The notes: generated by a model from the letters alone, not told the origin. Positions 32,991 through 42,801 are shown, numbered from the stretch's first letter. The stretch is 64,000 nucleotides of DNA from Fibrobacterota bacterium (GCA_003165595.1 PLWQ01000031.1:31933-95932), one strand, 5' to 3'. A program made the numbers and translations.

Positions 32991-33811
32991 GGCGCCGTCC
33001 TTTCTACTTTGGAAAGCGGAATCAACTGGATGTTGAGCTGGTATACACAGTCGGGCGAGGGATTCTCGGCGGCAAGCCCGAGAATGGAATTGCGAAATTC
33101 GCTTATGCGCTCCCGGATTTCCGGAAGGTCGCCGGAAGCAACCGCTACCGTTACCGTCGAAATGTCCCGAAGTTCCTTTGCATGGCGTTCGAGCGACTCG
33201 CGCGCCAAATCGATAGTCTGTCGCTGAAATTCCCTTACCGCAATTGATCGCCATTCCTTGCCGGTAGTAATGGTGGTGTCGGTGATTTCGTAGACCCCTC
33301 GTGCATTTTTCTTCACCAGCTTGAGGCGTTCGAGCAGGCGCACCGCCTTTTTCGCATCCCACGCCGATATGGACGGGCTCAGTTGCTCGGCAAGCTCCTT
33401 GCAATCGCCGCGGAACCCGCAGAAGCCGATAAGCGACCGCACCGCGGAGTAGTACCACTTCTGGTAGAATTCGTACTGTGATTCCTCGATCCTGCGCGCC
33501 TTGACGTTCTTGAGCGAGAGGAGCTTTTCAAAATAGAGCTTGATCTGGCGCTCCGACTTTGCCTTGCCGAAGCTCACCAAAGTCGAAAAATAGACGGATT
33601 CCTTTTCGTTGAGTTTGCAAAGCGCGGCGAATCTGTCGATGCTCGACTCCGCAATATGGAGCCTTCCTTGCATGACGCGCACAAGATAGCCCGGGTCCAT
33701 GCCGACCTTGTTGCCCATGTACCGGTAGGAGAAGAACGAGTTTGTCTTCTTGCGTTCCTCGTAGAATTCCTTGAGAAAGAGGCGATAGTCGAGATAGTCG
33801 AAGATGTTCAT
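32987..33811 (-). CDS. TIGR02147/DUF4423 family regulator (module A)
   Basis: 274 residues. Family signature at the N terminus: Y-L-D-Y-R-L-F-L-K-E-F-Y-E-E-R-K (residues 6-21), then F-S-Y-R-Y-M-G-N-K-V-G-M-D-P-G-Y-L (helix-turn-helix, XRE-like). The C-terminal DUF4423 part has W-Y-Y-S-A-V-R-S-L (about 120) and F-R-G-D (about 133), ending Y-Q-L-N-I-Q-L-I-P-L-S. The family is known mainly from Fibrobacter and relatives; DNA binding is inferred from the N-terminal fold. It leads a tight operon with a lipoprotein and two GH18 chitinases. A 7-bp palindrome lies about 95 bp upstream of its start. Confidence 0.88.
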   Translation of the reverse strand: MNIFDYLDYRLFLKEFYEERKKTNSFFSYRYMGNKVGMDPGYLVRVMQGRLHIAESSIDRFAALCKLNEKESVYFSTLVSFGKAKSERQIKLYFEKLLSLKNVKARRIEESQYEFYQKWYYSAVRSLIGFCGFRGDCKELAEQLSPSISAWDAKKAVRLLERLKLVKKNARGVYEITDTTITTGKEWRSIAVREFQRQTIDLARESLERHAKELRDISTVTVAVASGDLPEIRERISEFRNSILGLAAENPSPDCVYQLNIQLIPLSKVERTAP

Positions 33812-33902
33812 GCAAAAGCCATCCAGGAGGTGAGCTGATGTTCTGACTGCTCCATAAATATAGCGGAATTGGGTCGGGGAGTGCGGAGCAATATTCAGAA
33901 AT

Positions 33903-33922
33903 CGTTGATGTTTATATCAACG
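33903..33922. promoter_or_regulatory. perfect palindrome upstream of the module A regulator
   Basis: CGTTGAT-GTTTAT-ATCAACG, 7-bp arms, 92 bp upstream of the regulator ATG in an A+T-rich 220-bp gap. A dyad of this size is a plausible operator for an autoregulating HTH protein, but no equivalent sequence was found before the other two regulators. Confidence 0.3.
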
Positions 33923-34032
33923 GCAGGCAGCAAGTTTTGCATGGAAATATAGATGATAAGAGGCAGGAATATGGATGTTTTATCAATATCTATGTCAACG
34001 CAAATTGTTGAGAACAACCGTAATGTTTTCTT

Positions 34033-34666
34033 TTAGATGGCGGTTTGCCCGCTGCGCGACGACACGGCGGCTATCTCTTCTGAAATGGAGGTGAGCGAGA
34101 GCACGCCCTCGGCGTATGTGAAGTTGTAGGTAATGATGCCTTCGGCCACGGACAGCCCAAATGTTAAATGGAAGAAGGTGGTGTCGGCTTTTGTGCTCAT
34201 TTCAATCGACGCTATATTCGTGAGGCTATCCAAGAGATGAAGGCCGGGCTTGACGCCGGAGTACTGGTTGTGCAAGATCATGCGGAGAAGGTCCATTGCC
34301 GTCGGTTTGCTGATTGAATCGCCGGTCCGCGCGATGATCGTGACCGAGTCGACCCTAAAGATTCGTTTCTCGAAGCTGGAAAAGTACTGCGGCGTGGAAT
34401 ACCAATTGTTTACAAATACTCGTCCGGTATCGTAGGCGCTGTCTGCAGCATAAGCGATAGGAAATCCGGTCGGTATCGGAGAATACCGAATCAAAGGTGA
34501 CTGTTCCATGGAAGTCGGTATTAGTGTCAGGCGTTGCGCGCATAAGCATCACGTATGAATTGTGGTGAACCGCAATCGAATCGATTCCCTGAGTTGAAAA
34601 GTGCGATGCAAGCGCCGCGATGTCGGGTTTGTCCTGCGCCGAGAGATTTGCGTTGGGGATACTCAC
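34033..34666 (-). pseudogene. frameshifted remnant of a hypothetical protein
   Basis: Two minus-strand frames overlap and appear to be parts of one protein. Frame 1 (34666 to about 34480) reads from a GTG through L-S-A-Q-D-K-P-D-I-A-A-L-A-S-H-F to G-T-V-T-F-D-S-V-F-S. Frame 2 (about 34480 to 34033) continues sensibly with P-T-G-F-P-I-A-Y-A-A-D-S-A-Y-D-T-G-R-V-F and runs to a normal stop. A frameshift near 34470-34485 would join them into about 205 residues. There is an in-frame stop shortly before the GTG and no signal peptide, so the 5' part may also be lost. Family not recognised; beta-rich C-terminal half. A sequencing error is the alternative. Confidence 0.45.
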
Positions 34667-34768
34667 ATTCGATCTGTGGAATCGTGGAGAACCTATTCAG
34701 TATTGATAGTCGACGGTTGTGGGAGAAAGGTTCATCAGTGTCATGCATCCGGCACAGGGACGTCGCGG

Positions 34769-35323
34769 CTAGTAGTACTTCTCGATGCCGCCGTATCCGA
34801 TTTGTTTGTTTTCGTGCGTCTTCTTGATAAGGTTGGCAAGCCTCTTGGCAAATTCCTGTGGCCGTTTTCGCGCGCCGTCAACATACGCAACCCGGATCCT
34901 GTTGTAGGAATCCGAGAACCGCTTGAAGTGTCTCCACGCAATTGCATCGTTTCTGATGGCTTGAAGGATGTCCGCCGGAAACACAAAATTCTCCGCAAGC
35001 ACCTTACTGACCGTTGCCTGCACGGATGGATGGATGACATCTTGTTGCGCGAGCAGCCTCAAGCGCTCTTTGTTCGACTGCGAGTATACGCTGCCGGATT
35101 TCCTTGGTGTAAACCGTTGCACCGTGGCGCGGTCGTTCAGTTTACGCACCGTGCTGTCGATCCACCCGAAACACAGGGCCTCTTCAACGGCGTCGTTGTA
35201 GGCGATTCGAGGCAGTCCTGAAGCCTTTGTGGGAAAAACAAGCCAGATTTCCTTTTGCTTGTCGAAGTTCTTTTGCAGCCATTCGCGCCATTCGGTCCTG
35301 GTTGCTGCATGGAGTGTTTCCAT
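34769..35323 (-). CDS. YdeI/OmpD-associated family protein
   Basis: 184 residues from the ATG of M-E-T-L-H-A-A-T-R-T-E-W, with GGAG about 8 bp upstream; a longer frame upstream has no supporting signal. The family pattern is clear: R-T-E-W-R-E-W-L-Q-K-N-F (about 9), I-W-L-V-F-P-T-K (about 25), Y-N-D-A-V-E-E-A-L-C-F-G-W-I-D-S (about 40-55), R-F-T-P-R-K-S-G-S-V-Y-S (about 70-81), and the C-terminal basic helix R-K-R-P-Q-E-F-A-K-R-L-A. Members have been annotated as bacteriocin-protection or YdeI-like proteins; the molecular role is not established. Stands alone between a pseudogene and a divergent secreted enzyme. Confidence 0.85.
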   Translation of the reverse strand: METLHAATRTEWREWLQKNFDKQKEIWLVFPTKASGLPRIAYNDAVEEALCFGWIDSTVRKLNDRATVQRFTPRKSGSVYSQSNKERLRLLAQQDVIHPSVQATVSKVLAENFVFPADILQAIRNDAIAWRHFKRFSDSYNRIRVAYVDGARKRPQEFAKRLANLIKKTHENKQIGYGGIEKYY

Positions 35324-35487
35324 GGGAGCGACTCCGTTTGTTGAAGTACAGAGCAAATTCGCGCGCTGATATACTAATATATACAACATATTTGAATTGA
35401 TAAACAAATCCGGGCCCCAGCTTGTCAAAATTCGGTAAATTCATTGGTGTTGCGGTTCTTCCATGAAAAAAACCTCTGGAGGTCTTG

Positions 35488-37524
35488 ATGAGGCGCTTGG
35501 ACTCGGCATGGAATCTTCTCACGTGCATTTGTGGTTGCACGGCAATCCTGGTTTCGGCGATCGAAGTGCATGCCGCGCAAACCGTCGGAGCCACCACCCC
35601 CTTTACGACAATTGAGGCCGAGGCCGGATTCCTCGGAGGCGGCGCAACCGTGCGGAAATTGCAAACTATTCCCGACAATGCGCTGTCGAGTCCGGAACTC
35701 GAAGCGTCGGGCAGGGCGTTTGTCCAGCTCACGGCCACGGGGCAATCGGTGTCGTGGGTAAATCCCGTGGACAGTGCGAACACAATTGACATTCGCGAGT
35801 GCATTCCGGACGCCGCTGCGGGCGGCGGCATTGACGCCACCCTGGACCTGTACGTAAACGGGGTTCTCCGCCAGGCCGTGCCGCTCACCTCGCGCCAGAC
35901 CTGGGTATACGACGGCACCAACGGCAACAACAACGGTATGGACCAGACCCCGGCAACGGGCGGTCCGCACGTGTTCTACGACGAAGCTCGAATCTTCTTC
36001 CAAGGCGACGCTCTCAAGGCGGGGGATACCGTCACGCTCAAGAAAGACGCCGCCAACACGGCATCCTTCTATTATGTCGACTGCATCGATCTGGAATCGG
36101 CCGCGCCTAAAACGCGGCCAGCCAATTCCCTTTCGGTGGCGGATTATGGAGCAACGGGAACCGGCACTGCAAGTGTCAACAGCGATTTCAATTCGTGCTG
36201 CTCGGCCGCGAAGTCGCAAGGCAAGACGGTGTGGGTCCCGTCCGGTACGTACTACCTGAACGCCAATTTTAGCCCCAACGGGGTTACAATCCAGGGCGCG
36301 GGAATGTGGTATTCCACTTTGTACTTTACCATGGGGCAAATTCAGGCGGTTTCCTGCACTCTGGAGGACTTTTGTGTGGACGCGGTCACCGTGCAGCGTG
36401 ACCAGGGCATGGGCGGCGTCAACATAGCCGGAAGCAACTGGCTCATCGACCGCGTGTGGGCGATCCACGGGTGCTGGGCGGGGTTCTGGTGCTGCGGCAC
36501 CAACGGCACCCTGCAGAATTCCCGTTCGTCTATATGCTGGGGCGACGGTCTCAACATGAACAACGGATCCGCGGGCAACAACGTGGGAACCAATCTTCTC
36601 GCGCAGAACAATTTCACGCGCGGCTGCGGCGATGACGGAGCGACAATCTATTCCGTAAGTTCCTCCCAGGAGATCAACGGTGCCACCCTGCGAAACAATA
36701 CCACGGTGGGCATGTGGTGGGCCAACGGCCTTCGCATTGCAGGAGGCAAGAACGTGCGCGCCGAAAACAACCTGATTATGGATGATGTAAAGGAAGCAGG
36801 CATTTACATCGGCGTTTTCGGCTCGGATGGAAACAACCTGGATTCCGCCGTTGTCACGGGCAACGTCGTCCTTCGCTGCGGCGGCCGGCGCGATCCCGCC
36901 GGCATGGCCATCAACGCTTCGCCGGGAAGCAAGGTGGTTAATGTGACGATTTCCAACAACACCATCAAGGATGCGCAATTCTACGGCATGCTCATCGGCA
37001 GCAACACCGTCACCATGAACGTACAGCCCAACAATATCATCGATCATCCGGCCCAGACCGCAATCTATGTGCAGGGCGGCTCGGCTGGCTCGGCGTATTT
37101 CGACTCTAACCAGATTGTCAACCGGATTCCGGGACAGCTCGCGTACAAGAACGATGCACCGTCCACGTTCAAAGTTACGTTCGGGAAGAACATAGGGTTT
37201 CCGGATACGCTGCCTGTTGCAACCATTGCGCCGGTCATATTCACAAAAGATAACGGCGGCATTTCCTTTTCGCAATCACGCGACGCCTTGGTGGTACACT
37301 ATTCTGCAACAGCCGGTAGCGGAAGTGTGAGAATCGCGCTGTACAATTCGGCCGGAAAACTGGTGTTTCGCGCAGGCAATGTTCTTTCACATGAGGGAGT
37401 AAACCGCGTCGAGTACCCTCTGGGAAAGTTCGGGACCGGCGTCTACGTCGTAAGAGTTCTTCTCGCGGACGCAAGCGGGCGGGAAGAGACGGTGAAGTCG
37501 GGGACGGTGGTTGTGGGAAACTAG
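35488..37524 (+). CDS. secreted GH87-like beta-helix glucanase with N-terminal CBM and T9SS-type tail
   Basis: 678 residues. GGAGG 5 bp before the ATG; signal peptide ends V-H-A-A-Q. Residues about 40-205 look like a CBM35/CBM6-type domain (T-I-E-A-E-A-G-F through Y-Y-V-D-C-I-D-L-E). Residues about 215-590 form a right-handed beta-helix beginning S-V-A-D-Y-G-A-T-G-T-G. They contain W-L-I-D-R-V-W-A-I-H, W-G-D-G-L-N-M-N-N-G and R-G-C-G-D-D-G-A-T-I, the pattern of GH87 mycodextranases/alpha-1,3-glucanases, where catalytic aspartates cluster. A T9SS-like tail closes it (L-Y-N-S-A-G-K-L then G-T-G-V-Y-V-V-R-V). Family placement is by motif memory; the substrate could be alpha-1,3-glucan or another polysaccharide. 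Confidence 0.78.
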   Translation: MRRLDSAWNLLTCICGCTAILVSAIEVHAAQTVGATTPFTTIEAEAGFLGGGATVRKLQTIPDNALSSPELEASGRAFVQLTATGQSVSWVNPVDSANTIDIRECIPDAAAGGGIDATLDLYVNGVLRQAVPLTSRQTWVYDGTNGNNNGMDQTPATGGPHVFYDEARIFFQGDALKAGDTVTLKKDAANTASFYYVDCIDLESAAPKTRPANSLSVADYGATGTGTASVNSDFNSCCSAAKSQGKTVWVPSGTYYLNANFSPNGVTIQGAGMWYSTLYFTMGQIQAVSCTLEDFCVDAVTVQRDQGMGGVNIAGSNWLIDRVWAIHGCWAGFWCCGTNGTLQNSRSSICWGDGLNMNNGSAGNNVGTNLLAQNNFTRGCGDDGATIYSVSSSQEINGATLRNNTTVGMWWANGLRIAGGKNVRAENNLIMDDVKEAGIYIGVFGSDGNNLDSAVVTGNVVLRCGGRRDPAGMAINASPGSKVVNVTISNNTIKDAQFYGMLIGSNTVTMNVQPNNIIDHPAQTAIYVQGGSAGSAYFDSNQIVNRIPGQLAYKNDAPSTFKVTFGKNIGFPDTLPVATIAPVIFTKDNGGISFSQSRDALVVHYSATAGSGSVRIALYNSAGKLVFRAGNVLSHEGVNRVEYPLGKFGTGVYVVRVLLADASGREETVKSGTVVVGN

Positions 37525-37931
37525 CGGCACCTCTTGTCTCAGGCTCGCGGATTCGGTTCTCCTTCCTTGGAAAATCATATCTGCCGCACCAATTCCTTCG
37601 TTGAAATTGCTGTACGCCATGCAAACCTCGAAGCATCTCTATACCGCTGACAGGAATAATCACAGTAAGTATCACTTGTGTTTCAATTATTATCATAAAT
37701 CATTGAAATATAAAGTAATAATACTTAAGCACGCTGACTAGAAGTCAGCTAATAACTACAAAAAAATCTAGCAATCCACCTCCTTTAATACTAAATTATT
37801 TACAGGCTCGTATTTGCAGCTTGGCGCGATTGAGCCAAGGTAGTGTCCCAATACGGGCACAAAACTCATTGTCCCTTCAATGTGTGGTTCTTGGTCCCCG
37901 GGATTGATGGACCTTCTTGTGGTGAGTCTTT
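37525..37931. other. A+T-rich intergenic region with palindromes before module B
   Basis: No gene is supported in this 407-bp gap. It is markedly A+T-rich from 37660 to 37800. Two dyads are visible: GCTGACT-AGA-AGTCAGC (37733-37749) and CTTGGC-GCGATTGA-GCCAAG (37820-37839), the latter 93 bp before the regulator's ATG. They may be the end of the GH87-like transcript and an operator or promoter for the regulator. Confidence 0.4.
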
Positions 37932-38765
37932 ATGATTTCCGTCTTTTCCTACACCGACTACCGCGCCTTTCTCAAGGATTTCTACGAGGCGCGCAAGAAA
38001 GACGATCCGCATTTTTCGCACCGGTTCATCGCCTCGCACGTCGGGTTCGACTCGGGTTACTTCACAAAAATCCTTCAGGGCAAGCGGAACATTTCGAACG
38101 CTCTCATCGCGCGGTTTGCGGAGTTTCTCAAGCTCAAGGCCCGGGAAGCGGAGTATTTCGAAGCGCTGGTGCTGTTCAATCAGGCTGCCGGCCACTCGGA
38201 AAAGAAGCGCTATTTGGAGCGCCTGATGTCGTTTGGGGCCACCGATGCGGCAAAACTTCGGCGTCATCAGTATGAGCTGTTTGACAAATGGTATTACCTC
38301 GCCGTCCGCGAAATCCTCGCATTTTATCCGTTTAGCGGCGACTATGCAAAGCTTGCGAGTCTCACCGATCCGCAGATCCGGCCCAAAGAGGCGAAAAAAG
38401 CGATTGCCGCACTGGAAAGGGCCGGGCTGATTCGCAAATGCGCCTCCGGCGTGTTCGAACGCGTGGAGCCGGTGTGGACAACAGGAACAGACACGCAATC
38501 GGTCGCACTCGTCAATCTTCACCGTGCTATGGCGGATCTCGGTAAGGACGCATTTGACCGGTTTGGACGGAAGAACCGCAGCATGTCCACGCTCACGCTG
38601 AGCATCTCCGCCCGGGAGTACGACCTGCTCGTGGAGGAGCTCGAAGCCTTGCGGCGCAAGATGCTGGGCCTTGCACGCGCGTGTGAAAAACCCGACCGGG
38701 TATACCAGTGCAATTTGAACGTGTTTCCTTTGTCGAAGCTGCCCGACGCCAAGGAGAAGTCATGA
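37932..38765 (+). CDS. TIGR02147/DUF4423 family regulator (module B)
   Basis: 277 residues. N terminus F-S-Y-T-D-Y-R-A-F-L-K-D-F-Y-E-A-R-K-K (4-22), F-S-H-R-F-I-A-S-H-V-G-F-D-S-G-Y-F and I-L-Q-G-K-R-N-I-S, a helix-turn-helix fold. The C-terminal half carries W-Y-Y-L-A-V-R-E-I-L (about 120), F-S-G-D-Y (about 133), E-A-K-K-A-I (about 152), and ends V-Y-Q-C-N-L-N-V-F-P-L-S. It is closer to the module A and C regulators than to anything else in the window. Its TGA lies inside the ATGA that starts the downstream lipoprotein gene. Likely role: transcriptional control of the lipoprotein and the following secreted enzymes (inference from context). Confidence 0.88.
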   Translation: MISVFSYTDYRAFLKDFYEARKKDDPHFSHRFIASHVGFDSGYFTKILQGKRNISNALIARFAEFLKLKAREAEYFEALVLFNQAAGHSEKKRYLERLMSFGATDAAKLRRHQYELFDKWYYLAVREILAFYPFSGDYAKLASLTDPQIRPKEAKKAIAALERAGLIRKCASGVFERVEPVWTTGTDTQSVALVNLHRAMADLGKDAFDRFGRKNRSMSTLTLSISAREYDLLVEELEALRRKMLGLARACEKPDRVYQCNLNVFPLSKLPDAKEKS

Positions 38766-40396
38766 GTGCTGTGAGACGAATACTCTACGCTGCCGCGGCG
38801 CTGTGCCTGGCGGCAACAATGCAGTGCACAACGCACTCCACCGCGTCCGGCGGGGGCGGCATCGAGACCGTTGCCGTTGTGGGGCACGCACGCCTCGCCG
38901 ACAACTCCATTCCGACAGATGCCGCAGTTTTTGTGCGGCCCGCCGGTTTCCTGGCCGGTGCGGATCTGCAAGCGACATTGGCCAACGCGTCGGTTGACGC
39001 CCGCGGCGATTTTCGCCTGGATTCAGTTGCTCCCGGCCCCTATGTTGTGGAAGTCAACGATCTGTCGCACAACAGCGGACTCGTTGCATGCAGTGTGGTT
39101 GTGTCGGGCAATGGAACCTTCGACATCGGCACGGATACGATTCGGCCCTATGCGTCTATTTCCGGTTCTGTTCTACTCCCTTCGGGGGCTGGTGCGAACA
39201 CCTACGTGCAGGTGTTCGACCTGCAGCGGCTCGTTCAAACGGACTCAAGCGGCGCTTATGTCTTGTCCAACATGCCCACGGGAGTCTTTAGGCTGAGGAT
39301 TGTCGGGCCGGGCGGGGACATCGGCTACCGCGACACCTCGAATATTGTGGCGAGAAGCGGACTGGTCACCGTCCTTGCTGCAGTCTCGATGTTTTCGTTT
39401 GCATCGGAAGATTATTCGAGTTGGAAGTACTCAAAGCGCATTGTGCTCAACACCACCGCCGGCGGTGCAAACGTGGCCGCAAACGTGATGAGTTTCCCGT
39501 TGCAGGTAAGGTTGACCAGCGCGAATTTCGATTTTTCGCAGGCAAGCGCGGGCGGCGCAGACCTTCGCTGCGCGGATGCGCAGGGCAGTCACCTGCACTA
39601 CGAAATTGCCCGTTTCGACAAAGACCTGCCGGCCGCGGAGATTTGGATCCTGCTCGACACGGTTATGGGTAACTCAAACACGCAAACCATCACCCTGTAT
39701 TGGGGCAGGCCCGATCTTACCGACTGGTCCAACGGCGGTGCGGTGTTTTCCCCGTCGCTCGGATACGCCGCGGTGTGGCACCTTGATTCGCTTGCCGACG
39801 CCACAGGCAACGGCAACGCACTTGTCAACAATGGCGCGATAGCGGCGGCCGGGATCACCGGATCGGGGTTTACACTCAATGGCGCGAACGAATATCTCTC
39901 TTGCGGCCCGTCGGCGAGCCTCAACATGGCGGCGAGCAATCTCAGCATTATCGTGTGGGAAAAATCAAACGATCATTGGTCAACAGAGCGCATGCTGTTC
40001 GAACACGACGTGTGGGCAAATGCCGGGACTTACAGCTTTAGTACCCGCAACGACAGCATCCTGTCCTTCGATTTTCCCAGCGCCCTGTCCGAAGTACGGG
40101 GATGGCAGGGCTCCAACGCCGACGGCGCATGGCATTGCCTTGCGGCAACGCTCAACGATGCGATCGATACCGGAAAAGTCTACCGCGACGGCGTTTTTCT
40201 TCACGCCGATACGGTTCGAAGCTCCATTGGCTCGAGCGTAGCGTCCTGCTATATCGGTTGCAGGGGAGGCGTTGAGCGGTTCTTCAAGGGCGATATCGAC
40301 GAGGTGTGGGTAATGAACCGGGAAATTTCCGCAGCCTGGCTCAAGTTGCTTTATGAGAACATGCGGGAAAACCAGTCGCTGTTTACGATGCAATAA
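38762..40396 (+). CDS. lipoprotein with DUF2341 and LamG-like domains, partner of the module B regulator
   Basis: 544 residues; ATG overlaps the regulator stop (ATGA), AAGGAG 6 bp upstream. Lipobox L-A-A-T-M-Q-C, then T-T-H-S-T-A-S-G-G-G-G-I-E-T-V, a degenerate form of the motif in the other partner lipoproteins. Residues about 40-200 are carboxypeptidase-regulatory-like beta repeats (G-P-Y-V-V-E-V-N-D). About 220-330 matches DUF2341 (W-K-Y-S-K-R-I-V-L-N-T, and A-E-I-W-I-L-L-D-T-V, T-L-Y-W-G-R-P). About 345-540 is a concanavalin-like LamG domain (A-V-W-H-L-D-S-L-A-D-A-T-G-N-G-N) of the glycan-binding type. A surface-exposed glycan-binding protein is inferred. The beta-helix gene follows after 56 bp. 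Confidence 0.83.
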   Translation: MSAVRRILYAAAALCLAATMQCTTHSTASGGGGIETVAVVGHARLADNSIPTDAAVFVRPAGFLAGADLQATLANASVDARGDFRLDSVAPGPYVVEVNDLSHNSGLVACSVVVSGNGTFDIGTDTIRPYASISGSVLLPSGAGANTYVQVFDLQRLVQTDSSGAYVLSNMPTGVFRLRIVGPGGDIGYRDTSNIVARSGLVTVLAAVSMFSFASEDYSSWKYSKRIVLNTTAGGANVAANVMSFPLQVRLTSANFDFSQASAGGADLRCADAQGSHLHYEIARFDKDLPAAEIWILLDTVMGNSNTQTITLYWGRPDLTDWSNGGAVFSPSLGYAAVWHLDSLADATGNGNALVNNGAIAAAGITGSGFTLNGANEYLSCGPSASLNMAASNLSIIVWEKSNDHWSTERMLFEHDVWANAGTYSFSTRNDSILSFDFPSALSEVRGWQGSNADGAWHCLAATLNDAIDTGKVYRDGVFLHADTVRSSIGSSVASCYIGCRGGVERFFKGDIDEVWVMNREISAAWLKLLYENMRENQSLFTMQ

Positions 40397-40452
40397 GGAA
40401 CGCCGAGGAAAACAATTCCGCTGGATGGGAATCAACCGAGAGGAGTTCGGTC

Positions 40453-42519
40453 ATGCATAACGACAAGATCACGTATCTGGCACCTTTTCTCGTCTGCGCC
40501 GCCTGCTTCTTTTCTGCCGCTTTTTCCCAATCCTTCACCCGTGTCAAGTGCCCCGCGTCGGGCATGACGTTTACGCAGGGGCTGCCGGTTCGGGTGCTTG
40601 CAGATGGTGTGGATATCAACGGTTACCAGTGGAATGATGGTCAGAACGAAGCCGCGGAAGTACGGTTCTTTGCAGATGGGGTGCAGTTTGCGGTCGATGG
40701 CCATTCGCGCGGCTACAACCATTTCGAAGCGATCGACACCAGTCTCACCGTGGGAACTCACGTGCTCTCGACGCAAAGCCTGAACTACGGAAATGTTATT
40801 CTAAACAGCGCAGAATCGGTTTTTATTGTCGTTGCGCCCATGCCGGTCAAGACAAAGAGCGTTTCACTCACCGCGGATATCCTGCTTTCCGGGAACCAGA
40901 CCCTCGACTGGGAGGACGCGATCGTGCAGGGGAACGGCTTCAAGGTGACGAGCGCGGACAACTGGACCGGCGGCATCACCATCAAGAATTGCTTCGTCAC
41001 CGGCCTTGCCGTGCCCGCACGGGAAATTCCCGATACGGCAGTTGTCAAGGCGCTGGGCATCGACGTGTCGACGCAGGGCGGGTCGGTGGATCTCGAGAAC
41101 ACCATTTTCGAATGGACGGGCGGCAACCGGTTCGACGTGAACGGCGGCGGCGGCATTGTGGTGCGGGGCTGCGAGTTCAGGGCCAACGCGTTCATCGCGT
41201 ACGATTCCAGCAATCCGGAGCGGTCGCCGTTCCTGGAGTTCTCCGGAAACGCAACAGGCTCAAAGGTGTTTGCCGCCAACAACGTGGGCGCCGGCTACCT
41301 GTACATCCACAACATGAAGGGATGGCTTGTCGGCGGAAATTCCGATGCGGAAAGCAATGTGTTCATCGGTCCCAGAACCGGTCCGCGCGTGGAATTCTCC
41401 CAGGACATAACGATTTGCGGCAACTACAGCCATCACGATTACAAGGGCGGCTGGAGCCAGGGATTCAACTTCTGGTTTTACGACAACTCAGGAGTCGTGA
41501 TAACCGAGCACAACGTGATTTCGGAGGCGTCGTGGCCCGTACAGTCCGTGAGCGGGGAGTTCCGCTACAACCTGGTGGTCCATTGCGGCCACGAGTGGGT
41601 GCGGACAGCGCTTACCGGCACCTCCATTCACCACAATGTCTTTATCGAGCCGTCGACACCGGGCGACCCGGCAGCAGGAATCTGGATGTACGAGAACCAG
41701 ACCGGCGTGAACATCTGCAATAACACATTCGACGCGGGCGGCTCGCCCGATTGGCTGCCGGCGCCTGCCGTTTCCGTGTCCAGCGGCTCCATGATTTCAA
41801 AGCTTACCAACAACGTGTTTACGGGCTTTGCAAACGATAGCACGGTCGGCATCGTCGACCGGTATGTCGTGGGCGGGGAAAAGGACTCGGCTGCGCGAAT
41901 CGTCAAGGCGGACTACAATTGTTTCTACAATCCCAAGGGAAGGAAGGCCAACAACTACGGCAGCTTCCTTGTTTCGGGTGTTTCCGAAGGCACCGCCGGT
42001 TACGGCGGTCACGATCTTGGGGGAATCAACGGACAGGTTGACCCGAAATTCAAGTTGGGCATGGATACGTCCTTCGGCCTGAACGAGGCGGACGTGTGGA
42101 ATCGTGTCAAGACCGTGTCCATGGTTCTGGCAGAGTACCGCAACCGCTATATGCCCAACACCGGCAGTCCCCTCATTGACGCAGGCGATCCTGCAGACGG
42201 ACCGGGCGTGGACATCGGCGCAGTGGGTGCGGGAAAAGACGATCCCGCGGATTTGTTCGGGAAATTCGGGACGACGGCAGCTGTGAATCCGCCGGCACGG
42301 CGCACGACAGTTCCTGTTCCTGCGGCACACTCAAGACTTTCAAAATCATCTATGGTGGTCTTGTATAGAATTGACGGAAGAAGAATTGGAGAAATGAATG
42401 CCGCGGCCGTCGAAGGATTTTCGCCGTTAACAACGCTCGGGAAGAATATTCCGGCGGGAGTATATGTTGTGAAGTGTATGGATGGACAGACAGGTTTCAA
42501 AGTTGTGACAGGACGATAG
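40453..42519 (+). CDS. secreted right-handed beta-helix protein with T9SS-type tail
   Basis: 688 residues, GAGAGGAG before the ATG, signal peptide F-L-V-C-A-A-C-F-F-S-A-A-F-S. After an N-terminal beta domain (about 27-130), residues about 135-600 show repeated short strands with N-x-F/N-x-V turns (E-N-T-I-F-E-W-T-G-G, V-R-G-C-E-F-R-A-N-A, I-H-H-N-V-F-I-E), typical of parallel beta-helix polysaccharide lyases or hydrolases. The end P-L-I-D-A-G-D-P-A-D-G-P-G-V-D-I-G-A is common in such proteins. The last about 70 residues (L-Y-R-I-D-G-R-R-I then G-V-Y-V-V-K-C) form a T9SS-like tail. No specific catalytic family assigned. Third gene of module B, likely acting on plant or algal polysaccharide with its neighbours. 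Confidence 0.82.
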   Translation: MHNDKITYLAPFLVCAACFFSAAFSQSFTRVKCPASGMTFTQGLPVRVLADGVDINGYQWNDGQNEAAEVRFFADGVQFAVDGHSRGYNHFEAIDTSLTVGTHVLSTQSLNYGNVILNSAESVFIVVAPMPVKTKSVSLTADILLSGNQTLDWEDAIVQGNGFKVTSADNWTGGITIKNCFVTGLAVPAREIPDTAVVKALGIDVSTQGGSVDLENTIFEWTGGNRFDVNGGGGIVVRGCEFRANAFIAYDSSNPERSPFLEFSGNATGSKVFAANNVGAGYLYIHNMKGWLVGGNSDAESNVFIGPRTGPRVEFSQDITICGNYSHHDYKGGWSQGFNFWFYDNSGVVITEHNVISEASWPVQSVSGEFRYNLVVHCGHEWVRTALTGTSIHHNVFIEPSTPGDPAAGIWMYENQTGVNICNNTFDAGGSPDWLPAPAVSVSSGSMISKLTNNVFTGFANDSTVGIVDRYVVGGEKDSAARIVKADYNCFYNPKGRKANNYGSFLVSGVSEGTAGYGGHDLGGINGQVDPKFKLGMDTSFGLNEADVWNRVKTVSMVLAEYRNRYMPNTGSPLIDAGDPADGPGVDIGAVGAGKDDPADLFGKFGTTAAVNPPARRTTVPVPAAHSRLSKSSMVVLYRIDGRRIGEMNAAAVEGFSPLTTLGKNIPAGVYVVKCMDGQTGFKVVTGR

Positions 42520-42801
42520 CATCAATGAAGCTGATGGCGGAAGATGTCGACCCGGCAGGGCCACGCGTGCGACGCCGAATCAAGGCAAAGGCGGCATTGC
42601 GTCGCCTTCGTCGAGGCGATGTCGAATACGGGGTGCTGCAGCCCTTTCCGGCTCTCGAATTGTGCGGTGCAGGAATTGTCCGGTGATTTCAGCCGCGGAG
42701 CGGCACACCTTTGAGAAGGCGTTGCGGAAACGTGACGCTCGTAACGCGCAAGCGTTGCGCTTGGCGCACGTTTCCGCTGGAAGGGGTATGGGTGCAGATC
42801 G

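Noticed and set aside
37511-37741. 76-codon frame in the A+T-rich gap after the GH87-like gene
   Set aside because: Starts inside the preceding gene, no ribosome-binding site, low-complexity A+T-rich translation.
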